The notes beneath the pieces are model-generated. The model made no database searches and had not been told where the DNA came from. It saw nothing but the letters and a program-made list of their open reading frames with translations. The position numbers and the translations under genes were made by a program. This document shows positions 1-10,199 of a stretch of DNA of 64,000 nt, in pieces; position 1 is the first letter of the stretch, and each line of letters opens with the position of its first letter. This DNA comes from Zygnema cylindricum (taxonomy: Eukaryota; Streptophyta; Zygnematophyceae; Zygnematales; Zygnemataceae), in contig JBBHKE010001112.1 of the NCBI GenBank assembly GCA_037447655.1, positions 62,001 to 126,000 on the forward strand, written 5' to 3'.

Positions 1-951
1 GCCGGACGAAATCCTTGTATTTCCTAAACTGAGCGGAACACACTTTATTTGGCACCTAACGGAGGCCAGACAACAAAGTTCTACTGTCTTAAAGATTGCA
101 ATTCTGTTACATGGGACCGATTTCAAACAGCCCCCGTGGGGGGGTAGATTGTGGATTGCCACGTAACTTTCCGGATTTGCATTTAGATTATGCTAGTAGC
201 CGTTAGTAGCAATTTATTTTAGTTTCAGTTGACTTTTGGTCCATTAATTAAGTTAGGTCAAAGTCAGGCAAGTTAGTGTCTTTTTCAGGACTTTGTCTTA
301 TAATAGTGGACCAAATAGTTACTTCTGGCCGCGGATCTAGATGCAGTCCGGAGCATAACTTTTTGCCCCAACTGTAGTACGGATTATTTTTTCTAATGTT
401 AGTTCCATTACATTTGCTTGCCGCTCATTGGTTAATAGCGTAGCTTTGACTTTTGGACCTGCAATTTGAAAAACTTCGATGTATAAGGCACTTGGGGTCG
501 AAGGAGACAGGTTGCTTTTTCACTACTGTCTCCTGTGAAAACCTTCAAAAATTCAAACAAACCTTCTTTTGGAGAATATTTGTGTTGTTTCAACTCTATT
601 GCCATCTTGGTTTTGGATCTGACTTTTGTGGAAATCAAAGTCCGGGCGGGTAGTTGGCATTATCTTCTTTTTGGGTGATTTTGGAATTTTTTTGCTGTTT
701 GGAACTAAGAAGAGTCTGGTCGGTTTTGAGCTGCGGACACCGAAGGTTGCTGGAGTACCATACCTTTTGACGATACTATCCGAAGAGGGGTCACCTTTTT
801 CTAATTGTCATCGTTGATTGCTGGGGTATGTTAAGCTTGCTTCGCTACATTTCACCTTTTCTATATTTTTTTCTCTTTTCTGGGGCAAGGTGATATTGTT
901 AAATCTGGAAAGCCAATCATATTTATTTATATATATCTATGTGGTAGTGCA
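1..951 (+). repeat. G1 5' LTR, left end cut by window
   Basis: It matches 23720-24665 with scattered substitutions. Position 1 corresponds to about 23722, so roughly 380 bp of the LTR lie outside. Both copies run through a conserved stretch ending in TAGTGCA and then diverge, which sets the right end. Divergence between the two LTRs is visible in most lines, so the insertion is old. I could not identify a convincing primer-binding site just downstream. Confidence 0.85.
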
Positions 952-1717
952 TTTGTGTCTTCGTCTAAAGTTCTCTTTACTTTGGAGTGACCACTCCGGA
1001 GTATATTAAAACCCCCAGGATCACGATAGTGGGTTTTGAAGGAACACGTGCGATAGACTTCTCGTAGACAGAGCGTAGTACTGAAAAAACCCCCTGTCTG
1101 CTTAGATTAGAGGGGATAGGAGCTTCAAATAAGGATGCTCTCTTTTTGGAAGTGAGCTTTAGTGACATTCAGTTTTCTTTCTCTCGTAACCTCTATCATC
1201 ATGGCGGGAGGAGGGACTCCAGATAACGGATCTCGAGAGCAGTGTCGGCAGGAGTAGCTTGTACAGAAGGGACAGTCTCAAAGGTCCAAGGAGTCTGACC
1301 CATGGAGATTGTCTTTTTTTATCTGGCTACCGAACCGGTTGGTGCTTCTTCTCCTCCTCCTCGTCCGCGTCTTACTCCCGAACATAACCCTTAGTTGTCG
1401 GAGGCCACTAGGGTCTATGCTGAGGAAAGGAAAGAAGCCTGGGCTGAGGCCCAGGAAAGGAACCGAGTGTCTCCCACGGCTCGGCCAAAGCATCAAGCAC
1501 AAGGGGAGCCCCATTTCGGTCCTTTTCCAAAGGTCAGGCTTCACACCATATCCAAAATTCCCCTGGCCTAGTTCTAGATAGGCCCCGCGGTTTTGACGGA
1601 TCCACGTCGCCCAGGTCGAAAGAAACTCCTTGCCCTTCACGACCTCCATGAGCTCAAGGTGAAGAAGGAGTTGGTACAAAGAGTGCCTCAGACAGATCGA
1701 GTCAAAGTGTAAAACCC
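952..1717 (+). other. G1 leader and decayed gag N-terminus
   Basis: This is unique sequence between LTR and the first long gag frame. Around 1330-1700 one frame reads a Pro/Arg-rich then Ala/Glu-rich stretch typical of a gag N-terminus, with several stops. The opposite-strand open frame at 1278-2027 is not recognisable and is taken as a shadow. I see no tRNA match starting TGG next to the LTR. Confidence 0.5.
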
Positions 1718-3151
1718 ATGGGAGGGGTGGTGGAGATTTTGAGCACTTCTTCGGAGAGCAGCTCTTCACACTCGGTGCAGGACCGGTCACGAAGAGCTCC
1801 CTATTCTCGCCCTCCCCAATTTTCCTCTCACAAAACCGCAGCCAGCAGACCCTCCCAAATGCGTACCTCTTTGTGGCCTCTTGGAGGAGAAGGGGGTATT
1901 GAGAGGGAAGCACGAGATCCATTGAGGGGAAAGAGGTTTGACCACCGTGACAGCAAGGGGAGGTTTGCACCTCTTCCGAAGGAGGAGACGTCCCCAACTC
2001 CTTTGTCAGCCTCAACCGAGAAACCAACTCCTATACCACCTCGTGACCGCCCTGCCAGAGGGCTCTGGCTATCTGAACCAACTAATCCAGAGGTTCAGGG
2101 TACGGGACCCGAGGATTTGTCCGAGGGATGGTGGCGGACTAGACCCAATGATCCCGAAATTTCGGGGATGGGGATAGCGGATCTCACCAAAGTTGTCGAA
2201 AAGGCCAAAGAACTAGTGGAGGATCTAAAATCCAAGGGACCGGCTACAGCGAGGGGCCGAACCTGTTGGGAGGCTTTGGAGGTAGAAAGGAGAAAGTTAC
2301 GGGAACAGGAGTTGATGCTTATTCGGGAAGCTCGGCGTAGGACAAGTGGGATTCTCTGTGGGTAGACCCCTCTTACATCGGAGACAGGGCCGCATGCCAA
2401 AGCACCGACTCTGGTAACTTCTCCTCTCGCTAGCACACAGCCCGACATTCTTTCCTCAAGGCCTAGCCAAGAGCCTCCCTTTCAACGAGAAAGGGTGGAA
2501 ACAACAGGACCTAACAGGAGGGGTTTGGGTGCAGATTTACCTACTAAGTCTAATGTTGTTCCCCGAGAAGAGCCAACCTTGGTCTCGGTGGAGGTGTCTT
2601 CGACAGTGGAGGCTTTGGTGGAGTTAGGACCGGACGTGAGGATTCACATTCCCTTGAGGCCGTGAACACCCCCTTCTCCACCTCTTAGAGAATTTCCAAA
2701 TCTCCCATCTTGTCCTCCTCTTCCTTCCTCTCACTCCCCGGGTCCTACTACAGAGCCCCGGGACTACCCTTCACCATCCTTTTCTCCCGCTGTAGCAGTC
2801 CGTGGGTCGGGAGCCGCTTGTTTTACCTTACAAGCACGTCCCCGCTTACTTACCTCCTCATAGACGCTCCCCATCCTCTAGCTCAAAAACTCCTCCTCCC
2901 GAGACCTCCCGAAGGCGACCATGGAGACAGACACCTTTCATGAGACAGACACCTTCTCCTTAGAGCCTCCAGTCATCCCCTTCTTCGCCACCAACCTTTC
3001 CCCAAGGACCCTGACCTCGCCTCCACTTCTCATCGGCGGATCAGGTTCTCCGGGGAGAAAAATACTCTCCTGAATATAGATGAGTAGTGGGGGATATCCT
3101 TCCTCCAACAATCCTTTCCGTTGCTGGTACTTCCTTTTTGCGAGGAGAATC
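1718..3151 (+). pseudogene. G1 gag, N-terminal Pro/Ser-rich part
   Basis: An open stretch to 2365 reads a low-complexity Pro, Ser, Arg and Glu-rich protein with a charged helical segment near its end (about residues 150-205). It continues in other frames through another Pro/Ser-rich stretch (2710-2943) until Copia A interrupts it at 3152. The composition resembles the Ser/Pro-rich gag region of G2 at 42100-42500. Several frameshifts and stops are present. It would form the structural capsid precursor. The capsid core itself lies beyond the insertion at 8613. Confidence 0.6.
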
Positions 3152-3839
3152 TGTTGAAGGTCATGGGCATTTAAACTCGGGTGTGATCCACTCCCACAAG
3201 GAGTCACACTTGCACCAGGTGGGATATTCGTCCTTGGAGGAGCAAATGGAGCACTAGGGCTAATAGGAGCACTTGCAGCAGGAACTGAGCCATTTTCAGA
3301 CATGTTAGCGGAAGCAAACCCAAAGAGGAATACCTATTAGACTAGATCAATACTGTAAGATATGTGACTACAAATGAAAAAGGTCTTTCAACCAAACAAA
3401 CATGTACTACAAGCAAATCAAAGACAATAGAGCATAAAACACCTTAAACTGCACTTAGTGCTCTCATTTCCTTAAACTCTATGTAGAATGTACATTGTGT
3501 ATCGAATTGATCAATCCTAATTGAAATAAATACTAAAAAGATCTAGAAAACATCTAAAACGTATGTACAGGGTTCACATGACAACGTATTGACAAAAATC
3601 TAAGCGTTTAGACCACAATTGTCCACTAACAATATATGTATCCTAAAAATCCGTCTGATTCTTATCACGTCCATATTCATTGGCGGCCTTGCACACTAAT
3701 TTACTTAAAGATAACTATTAGTGTAGATACTACAAAAATTCCGCACTAAATTTGGTCAATATTGAACAGTTGGTATTCCAAAAATATTCTAAGTCCTAGA
3801 CTCAAATTTCTAAGACTTACTAAAGCTTACTTTTCAATA
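3152..3839 (-). repeat. Copia A 3' LTR
   Basis: It is 688 bp, the same length as its partner at 7925-8612, with about 5-8 percent differences in the lines I compared by eye. It includes a copy of the gag start codon (minus-strand ATG at 3303-3301). The open frame here (2938-3303, minus) runs past the LTR edge at 3152 into flanking gypsy DNA, so the part beyond is an accident. Confidence 0.85.
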
Positions 3840-3849
3840 CTCCCTTTAA
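3840..3849 (-). other. Copia A polypurine tract
   Basis: On the minus strand a purine run (AAAGGGAG) ends exactly at the LTR start. This is where plus-strand DNA synthesis is primed in LTR elements. The position fixes the LTR start as TATTG. Confidence 0.7.
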
Positions 3850-3861
3850 GCTTTAGAAGAC

Positions 3862-4505
3862 TTACTCACTTAGACCACATTCTTTTCTGCAGTACTCCAA
3901 CCTAGGAGCAGGAAGGGCTTTTGTCAACATGTCCGCAACCATTTTCTCATCAAGCAAATAACAAAGTTTGACCACTTTTGCAAAAACTTTCTCTCGTACC
4001 AAATGTAGACGAATGTCCATATGTTTACTCTGAAAATGGTGACTTGTGTTTGTAGCCACAGAAATGGCTGCTTGATTGTTGCACCACATTATTTGTGTCC
4101 CGTGTTGTGTAAAACCCAATTCTTGAAGAAATGCCTTAATCCATAGCAGCTCTTTCAAGGCTGCACTCGCAGCCATGTATTCAGCTTCCATAGTCGATTA
4201 TGCCGTGACCTTTTGAAGTTTACTACTCCAACTACAAATTCCACTTCCAATTTGAATGACATACCCAGTTGTAGACTTCCTACTAGGCACATCACCATAG
4301 CTAGCATCACTCCAATTATTAGTGCCAAGCTTGTCCCCTCCCAAAGTAAGCCAAAGATTTCTAGTCCTAACAAAATATCTTAAGACCCTTTTTTTTGCTT
4401 CCCAATCTCTCTTTCGTGGATTTTGCAGACTTCTGCTCAACACACCAACAGCTGCAGCTATATCGGGACTAATACAATTCATGAGGTAAATCAAACTTCC
4501 CATTC
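3862..4505 (-). pseudogene. Copia A RNase H domain
   Basis: Two open pieces (4198-4503, then 3862-4191) give the copia RNase H: the MGSLIYLMN entry motif, WSDASYGD, the STMEAEYMA motif and DNQ-like NNQAAI. The pieces are split by one TAA exactly where the near-invariant Gln of the AQSTMEAEY motif belongs, which is a CAA to TAA transition. It ends with the family's CGLSE-type C-terminus just before the polypurine tract. It would degrade the RNA template during reverse transcription. Confidence 0.85.
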
Positions 4506-5245
4506 CTTTCTCTAGGGTTCTGCACTGAGTTCCTCATCCATTATGACTCCTAACTAATGCTCCATTCTTTCAAGTTTTTACTTATCCTCCATAGGAGTTT
4601 CACAACTTTTGGCATCAGCCAAGCCAATTTTTTCCAACATGTTTCCTATTGCTTCTTTTTGAGTTAGCCAAATTATTTTCTTTTCTCTATCTCTTTCAAC
4701 CTGTATGCCAAGAATGTATTTAGCCTCACCCAAATCATTCATTTCAAATTTTGAATTAAGAGCGTGTTTTACTCTATCAATTTCTTCTTTGTTCCTACTA
4801 ATTAGCAGCAAATCATCAACATACACAGTAATGAATATCACCTCATTAGGATTATCACCACACATCACGTATACTGAATGATTTGAACTAATTGTAGTAA
4901 ATCCTAATCCTGTCAAGAACTCATCTAACTTTTAGTGACATTGCCTAGGGGCCTGTTTTAGGCTATATAAAGATTTTAAAAGTCTGCACACAGGATTTTC
5001 TTTCCGTGCTTCCTCATAACCCTCTAGTTGCTTCATATAAATGACCTCATCTAAATCACCATGCAAAAATGTAGTTTTGACATCCATTTGGTGGATGTCA
5101 AAATCCTTTATGGCAGCTAATGTAAGTAAGATGTGGAAAGATGGAAACCTTACAACTGCTGAAAAAGTTTCTTCTGAACCTATCCCCTCGTTTTGATTAT
5201 ATCCTTTAGCAACCAAGCGAGCCTTACACTTGTCTATGGTATTAT
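4506..5245 (-). pseudogene. Copia A reverse transcriptase
   Basis: Open pieces at 4932-5216 and 4578-4916 carry the RT core: [33 protein letters not shown] and the catalytic TVYVDDLLLIS (YVDD intact). Stops separate the pieces. Downstream of YVDD at about 4500-4580 three stops fall in a row at codons that read Gln in an undamaged frame. A frameshift then leads to RNase H. The typical copia order integrase-RT-RNase H is kept. Confidence 0.88.
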
Positions 5246-5958
5246 CTGGGTTCTATTTTAATTTAAACACCCATTTACTTCTAATAGCTTTTCTTCTTGG
5301 ACGAAGTTCCACTAGATCCCATGTTTGGGCCTCCATGTTGGACTTCATTTCTTCATTTACTGCTTCCACCCAGTGTTCCCTTTCATTACTCGAAAAAGCT
5401 TCCGTCAACGTTAGAGTTTCTTCTGTTTGTGCTGAGTGAGCAAAGGCTGCACTTTCTCCCCTGAGACTTGCACTTCGCCTAACTCCACCTGGAAATTTTA
5501 TCGCTGGTATAGATGGTTAGGTCCTCCTCCTTGATACATGTGATTCTTCTTGTGATTCAGTTTCAGCTTGAGGTAGAGGAGAGTTTGCAACTTTTTCGGG
5601 CATAACACTTGTTGTTTTTGGTGGAGAAGATGATTGCAAGTCACTTTGAGTTGATGTAGATGCGTTTTCTATATTTTTCTTGAAAAACATAGGATTTTTC
5701 TCTAAAAAGATATAATCAACATTTCTATTTTTCTTTTCATTTGTACGCTGACTAAATACATCTACTCTTTTTCCCTCATCCTTGACTATGATGTTTGTGG
5801 CTACCACAACTCTATTTCTCTTAATGTCATATACTTTATAACCCTTGGCATGACCATCATACCCTAAAAATATCCCTAGTATGCCTTTTGGCTCTAATTT
5901 CCATTTTTGTGGATCATTATCTAGCATGAATATCTTACTTCCAAAAACTTTGAAGTGA
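5246..5958 (-). pseudogene. Copia A integrase C-terminal part and linker to RT
   Basis: The open frame 5517-5987 begins with the HKPDVSHFKVFGSK motif and GYDGHAKGYKVYD, the region C-terminal to the copia integrase core. It then runs into an acidic/Ser-rich linker. From 5516 to 5246 the frame toward RT is broken. The linker is variable among copies in this window. Confidence 0.75.
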
Positions 5959-6444
5959 CTTACATCTGGTTTGTGTCCTGTCCACATTTCATAAGGAGTT
6001 TATCCTTTACTACCCTTGTTTTTAGCCTGTTTCTCGCATAAGTTGCACAATGCATAGCCTCTGCCCAAAATTTTAAATCTATGCCCATATCAGCCATTAT
6101 TGTCCTACCACACTCTGATATGGTACTATTCATCCTCTCTGAAACACCATTTTGTTCCGGAGAATAAGGAACGGTTAGTTGACGTGAGATTTTATGAAAT
6201 TTTAGGAATTCTGCAAACTCATTAGAAATGTACTCCCCTCCATTTTCAGATTTGAATCCCGCTATCTTTCTCTCATGTAGATTCTCAACCCAAGCCTTAT
6301 ACTCCTTAAATTTTGAAAAGACTTCATCCTTACTTCTCAAAAAATAAACTGTAGTTAATCTGCTATAGTCATCAGTAAAGGTAAGCATAAACTTAGCACC
6401 TCCCACAGATGGATACCTAGATGGCCCCCATACATCTGAATAAA
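5959..6444 (-). pseudogene. Copia A integrase core
   Basis: The frame 5960-6406 shows the rve core. The first catalytic Asp lies just upstream in a shifted frame (YSDVWGP near 6430). The second catalytic position reads SENGGEY, Glu instead of the usual Asp (SDNGGEY). The third catalytic Glu is intact (PEQNGVSERMN). A frameshift and stop at about 6440 separate the first motif from the rest. Integrase would insert the cDNA into chromosomal DNA. Confidence 0.85.
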
Positions 6445-7251
6445 TTAGTTATACCCTGCTAATTCTATGATCAGTTTTGGAAGGGAATGCAACTTATGAA
6501 TTTTTCCCATTGCACAACCATCACATACATTCGAAGTTGGTTTTTGATTAATTTTTACACCTTCCACCATTTTTTGATTTACCATCTTTTCTAATCTATC
6601 ATAATTCACATGTCCTAAATGTTTATGCCATAAATCACAATCACTGATTACATTTGAGTACATAACATCATTGTCATTATCATTTGCAAGACTCAATCGA
6701 TACAAATTGTTTCCTCCAGCAAATCCCTCTACAGCTATTTTCCCATTCTTACTCATTGTTTTCTTTCCATTCTCATATATAGTTTTAAAACCTTTCTTTT
6801 CTACCACTAACGTAGAGAAAAAGTTTCTTTTAAAAGTTGAGACATGCAAAACATCTTCCAAGACCCTTTTCACAGGTTTTCCCTCTACGTTCAACATAAG
6901 TGACACCCTCCCCTTTGCTTTCGACTCAACAAAGGTATCATCACTAAAATATATTTTGATGGGTGAAATAGATTGAATACTCTGAAACAGATGGCAATTG
7001 CGGCACATGTGTGCAGATGCACCGGAGTCCATTACCCATTCGTCTTCCTCCACGCCTTCCGTTGCTTGTGCCATCACAAAGTATTTCTTTTTCGCTGTTG
7101 TCGCAAAAGTTGCACACGTCCCCCTTCGAAGTTTGTTGAAAAGAGCAGTTGGTCGACCACCTGATTGACAAGGAACCTGACGTTCATCCCATCCAGAGCG
7201 AAAATTTCTTCTGGCTTTCGCTCTCCTATATGCATTACACATTTTGAACAC
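6445..7251 (-). pseudogene. Copia A protease and GAG-pre-integrase region
   Basis: A 268-residue open frame. The N-terminal part holds a damaged zinc knuckle (Cys-x4-His-x4-Cys remains and the first Cys is missing). The aspartic protease motif WVMDSGASAHMC follows at about residues 75-90. The GAG-pre-integrase zinc region LWHKHLGHVNYDRL...CDGCAMGK follows. The protease would cut the polyprotein. The frame ends at a stop before the integrase core. Confidence 0.88.
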
Positions 7252-7914
7252 ATGCCTTTTTTCATCACAGTAATAGTAGGTTAAAGGTGACCTTCTATGA
7301 CCACCACCTCTACCACTGCCACTACTAATCTTAGAATCTGAAAACTAGTTAGCTAGTGCCTGAACAGACTTACTACTACCTCTTTGTGAAATCTGGATAG
7401 CTTTTTCACTCAAAATAAGTTGAATTGCTAATGCTATGTACTATTGAAGCTGTGGAAGAGCCCTAAGCCTATCCATGGCTCCCTTATACTCATTGGGTAA
7501 AGTTCTGATCAATAACATAGCCTGCTGAGGTGGTGAAAAGTGCCCACCTGCAATTGTACTTTGAGGGAACAACCTTTTCATAGCATGGCAATGATCTGAC
7601 ATACTACCTCCAGAATATCTAAATTCAAAGATTTATGTTGCTATATTAGTCTGAACAGTGACATCAAGCTAAACATACATAGCATGTACATTAAACCAGA
7701 TTTGAGAAGCCTTTTTCATATCAAGGTAAGACATTACCAACTCCTTTGTCATAGACTGATTTAAGACATTGAGGCAATGGAGATTCTTCTTTCTCGAATC
7801 CGGTGCAGTCTCATCCACAATGGATGACAAGTCTCTCTCTTCAAAATAGAAGCTCAGAATATCTTCCCAGTAAAAGTAGTCCTATCCTTCAAAGATAGGC
7901 AATTTGGACGGTAA
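7252..7914 (-). pseudogene. Copia A gag
   Basis: Read on the minus strand from the primer site, one frame gives a copia gag with about five in-frame stops. It includes YWEDILSFYFEERDLSS, a segment with SYLDMKKASQIWF, and LLIRTLPNEYKGAMD near the end. Each stop is TAG or TAA where a Gln codon would fit, again a C-to-T pattern. It would form the particle shell. Confidence 0.75.
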
Positions 7915-7924
7915 GCCCATAACC
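7915..7924 (-). other. Copia A primer-binding site (half initiator tRNA-Met type)
   Basis: Directly inside the 5' LTR the minus strand reads GGTTATGGGC. This is complementary to the anticodon loop of initiator tRNA-Met (GCCCAUAACC) and not to a tRNA 3' end. Drosophila copia is known to use the same kind of internal, cleaved tRNA primer. Copia B has a longer match at 19741-19755. Confidence 0.75.
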
Positions 7925-8612
7925 TGTTGAAGGTCATGGGCATTTAGACAAGGGTTGGATCCACTCCCACTACGAGTCACACTTGCACCAACTAGGATAT
8001 TCCTCCCTAGAGGAGCAGGTGGAGCACTTGGGCTAATAGGAGCACTTGCAGCAAGAGCTGAGCCATTATCAAACATGTTAGCGGAAGAAAACCCAAAGAG
8101 GAATACCTATTAAACTAGATCAACACTGTAAGATATGTAACTATAAATGAAATAGGTCTTTCAACCAAACAAACATGTACTACAAGCAAATCAAAGACAA
8201 TAGAGCACAAAACACCTTAAACTGTACTTTGTGCTCTCATTTCCTTAAACTCTATGTAGAATGTACATTCTGTATCGAATTGATCAATCCTAATTGAAAT
8301 AAATACTAAAAAGATGTAGAAAACATCTAAAACGTATGTACAGGGTTCACATGACAACGTATTGACAAAAATCTAAGCGTTTAGACCACAATTGTCCACT
8401 AACAATATATGTATCCTAAAAATCCGGCTGATTCTTATCACGTCCACATTCATTGGCGGCCTTGCACACTAATTTACTTAAAGATAATTATTCGTGTAGA
8501 TACTACAAAAATTCCACACTAAATTTGGTCAATATTGAAGAGTTGGTACTCCAAAAATATTCTAAGTCCTCGACTCAAATATCTTAGACTTACTAAAGCT
8601 TACTTTTCAATA
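7925..8612 (-). repeat. Copia A 5' LTR, contains the gag start codon
   Basis: It is 688 bp. The right edge (8612) is set by the target duplication, the left edge by CAACA next to the primer site. The minus-strand ATG at 8076-8074 opens a frame that runs through the LTR edge (about 51 codons, Ser/Ala/Pro-rich, ending NAHDLQQ) and in frame through the primer site into gag. The double hairpin seen in the other copia LTRs is not evident here. Confidence 0.85.
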
Positions 8613-9184
8613 GGATCCACACCTATTAGAGTAGCAACTGCTTCTGGAGGAGGACACGGTTCCGTTTCCGAGGAAAAGGATACAGAAGTCATCTCCTCGG
8701 CTCAGTTTTACAGTCCAACTAGGCCTTCCTCTTCACATTTCACCAATTTTGTAGAGGAAGAAAAGAAAATGGGGGACATCCGGATCTTTACCAGAGATAG
8801 CTCAGGGATCGCATTTTCAGACTTCGAGTTGTTGCGGAAATCTTTCACACAATCCGAAATTAATAAGTACAGGGGAGGAGCCATTTCGGATGACTTCGAG
8901 ACAACCCTCTTCCACATGATGGTCAAGTACTTTTCTGGAGGGGCATTGGCAGATTACAAGGAGCGTCAACCTCTTTTGATGGCTCCTAGCATTAAGGTAG
9001 CGGATCCATCCCTTGATGCGACAGTCGTGCAAGCGGAGGCTGACTTAGCGGCAGCGGCTACAACCTTTGTAACCGCTACCTTCACACAGAACATGAAACT
9101 GGAGGCACAAGGAAGTGCTTATGTTAACCAGCTGCAAGCCATTCACGGAGCTGAGGCAACAAATTGCATGGTTGCTAATCCAAA
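8613..9184 (+). pseudogene. G1 gag, capsid core part 1
   Basis: This is the continuation of G1 gag after Copia A. The open frame 8535-9236 begins in Copia A LTR and ends in the solo LTR, so only this part is real. Motifs such as FSGGALADYKERQPLL and ADLAAAATTF align with G2 (GGALSNYMERKTALTAP, ADLEATIRQ). This shows a shared gag family. It resumes at 10200 past the solo LTR. The opposite-strand frames 8708-9032 are shadows. Confidence 0.8.
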
Positions 9185-10199
9185 TGCAATTCTGTGTCCT
9201 CCATTTGACTACAGAATACAAGAAGCCTCTAGATAGTTGTTAACTAGCCCACTTTAACCCACAGCCACTGCTGCCCAAAAAGTCACACTGACAATTTGAC
9301 TACACCCCTGTGTAGCTTGGACTCCTGTGAGTCTGTAGCAAAAAAAAATCACTGAAGCCGATAAGTTATGAGGCAGTAAAAAATGCCAATTTGTACAAAC
9401 TCTCAAAAGGAGAGGTGACTGCATACCAAAATTTTATAAGTCTTGATTTCCTCTAATAACTTCTATCTACCGAATTACGGACCAATCAGATTAGTGTACC
9501 GTACCAAAAAGGTACTACTGCCGGTGTACCTTTTGTACGGCCTATGTATGACAGGACTATTAAGCGGACGCGTGTCTCCTTTTCACTCATCCGTACATTC
9601 CTCGGAATTCCTATGACCGAATGTCATCTCTCCACGTGGCTCCATGTCATGCCATATCACTAAACGCCAAAGTGACTACTCCGGGATATCGGCGATGATG
9701 TGCGCCGTTGGATTTGCAGCGAGACGCAATCTTGGCCGTAATAAATACTTGCGCGATATTTGTTTAGTTGTCGAAACAAAATGCGTGGTATCCGTTTTGA
9801 ATTTGTACATTTATAAAACTGTATCCATGTACGCTGTACACAGTTTTTGTTAAATGGATTTGCTCCTTCCTAAATATATATATATCTATCACATACAATA
9901 GCATTTAGCATTGGTCTTAGTCTAGAAGGATAAAGCTGACCACTATCGGCTAGCTTGACGAACTGCAGGTGCCGGGATCAAATCCCGAGTCCGTCAGGTA
10001 TATTTTTAGTAGCCTTAAAAATATCAACTTGTTGAACTAAGGCAGGCATAGATCAACCACTCTCTCTATCGTTCAGTGACTACAACAAGTATGGGGGCTA
10101 GAGAGAGGAGGTGTAGGTAGGCTGTCTGTCCTTTTTCTTTTTCTTTAATACTAACATTTAAAACCTAGAAAATACTCAAGAAATCTATTAATTTCAACA
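9185..10199 (-). repeat. Solo copia LTR inserted in G1 gag
   Basis: It is 1015 bp with perfect TSD CCAAA (9180-9184 and 10200-10204). The left end is TGCAATTC and the right end TTTCAACA, so it is minus oriented. It includes the gag-start codon near the left end, the paired hairpins with the CTACAC-AGGG-GTGTAG arm (about 9295-9340), and an antisense tRNA-like module at 9925-10002. It is closely related to the LTR at 45787-46824. It probably formed by LTR-LTR recombination that deleted the internal region. Confidence 0.93.
9925..10007 (+). other. tRNA-like module antisense to the LTR
   Basis: The T-arm-like hairpin CCGGG-ATCAAAT-CCCGA lies at about 9973-9990. It is enclosed by an outer stem TGACG/CGTCA and followed by TTTTT (10003-10007). 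GGATCAAATCC resembles a Pol III B box. Related modules occur in at least seven other LTRs in this window, always antisense to the element. Confidence 0.5.

Larger units (their letters stand above)
3152..8612 (-). mobile_element. Copia A: Ty1/copia retrotransposon, full length but dead
   Basis: Two direct LTRs of 688 bp each (3152-3839 and 7925-8612) flank a minus-strand gag-protease-integrase-RT-RNase H series. The left flank GAATC (3147-3151) and right flank GGATC (8613-8617) form a 5-bp target duplication with one G-to-A change. It sits inside G1 gag. The LTR termini are TATTG...CAACA rather than TG...CA. In-frame stops are numerous, and most replace an expected Gln codon. Confidence 0.88.

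Noticed and set aside
1278-2027. Long minus-strand open frame (249 residues)
   Set aside because: It is antisense to G1 gag, has mixed low-complexity composition and no recognisable domain. Plus-strand gag explains the region.
2938-3303. Minus-strand open frame as an independent gene
   Set aside because: Its start is the LTR-encoded gag ATG in the Copia A 3' LTR; beyond 3152 it runs by chance into gypsy gag DNA.
3862-8076. Stop-codon reassignment (TAG/TAA read as Gln)
   Set aside because: Copia F and other copies use CAG and CAA for the same conserved Gln, and stops also replace Tyr, Trp, Cys and Lys codons. Genuine ends use TAG. Decay by C-to-T change fits better.
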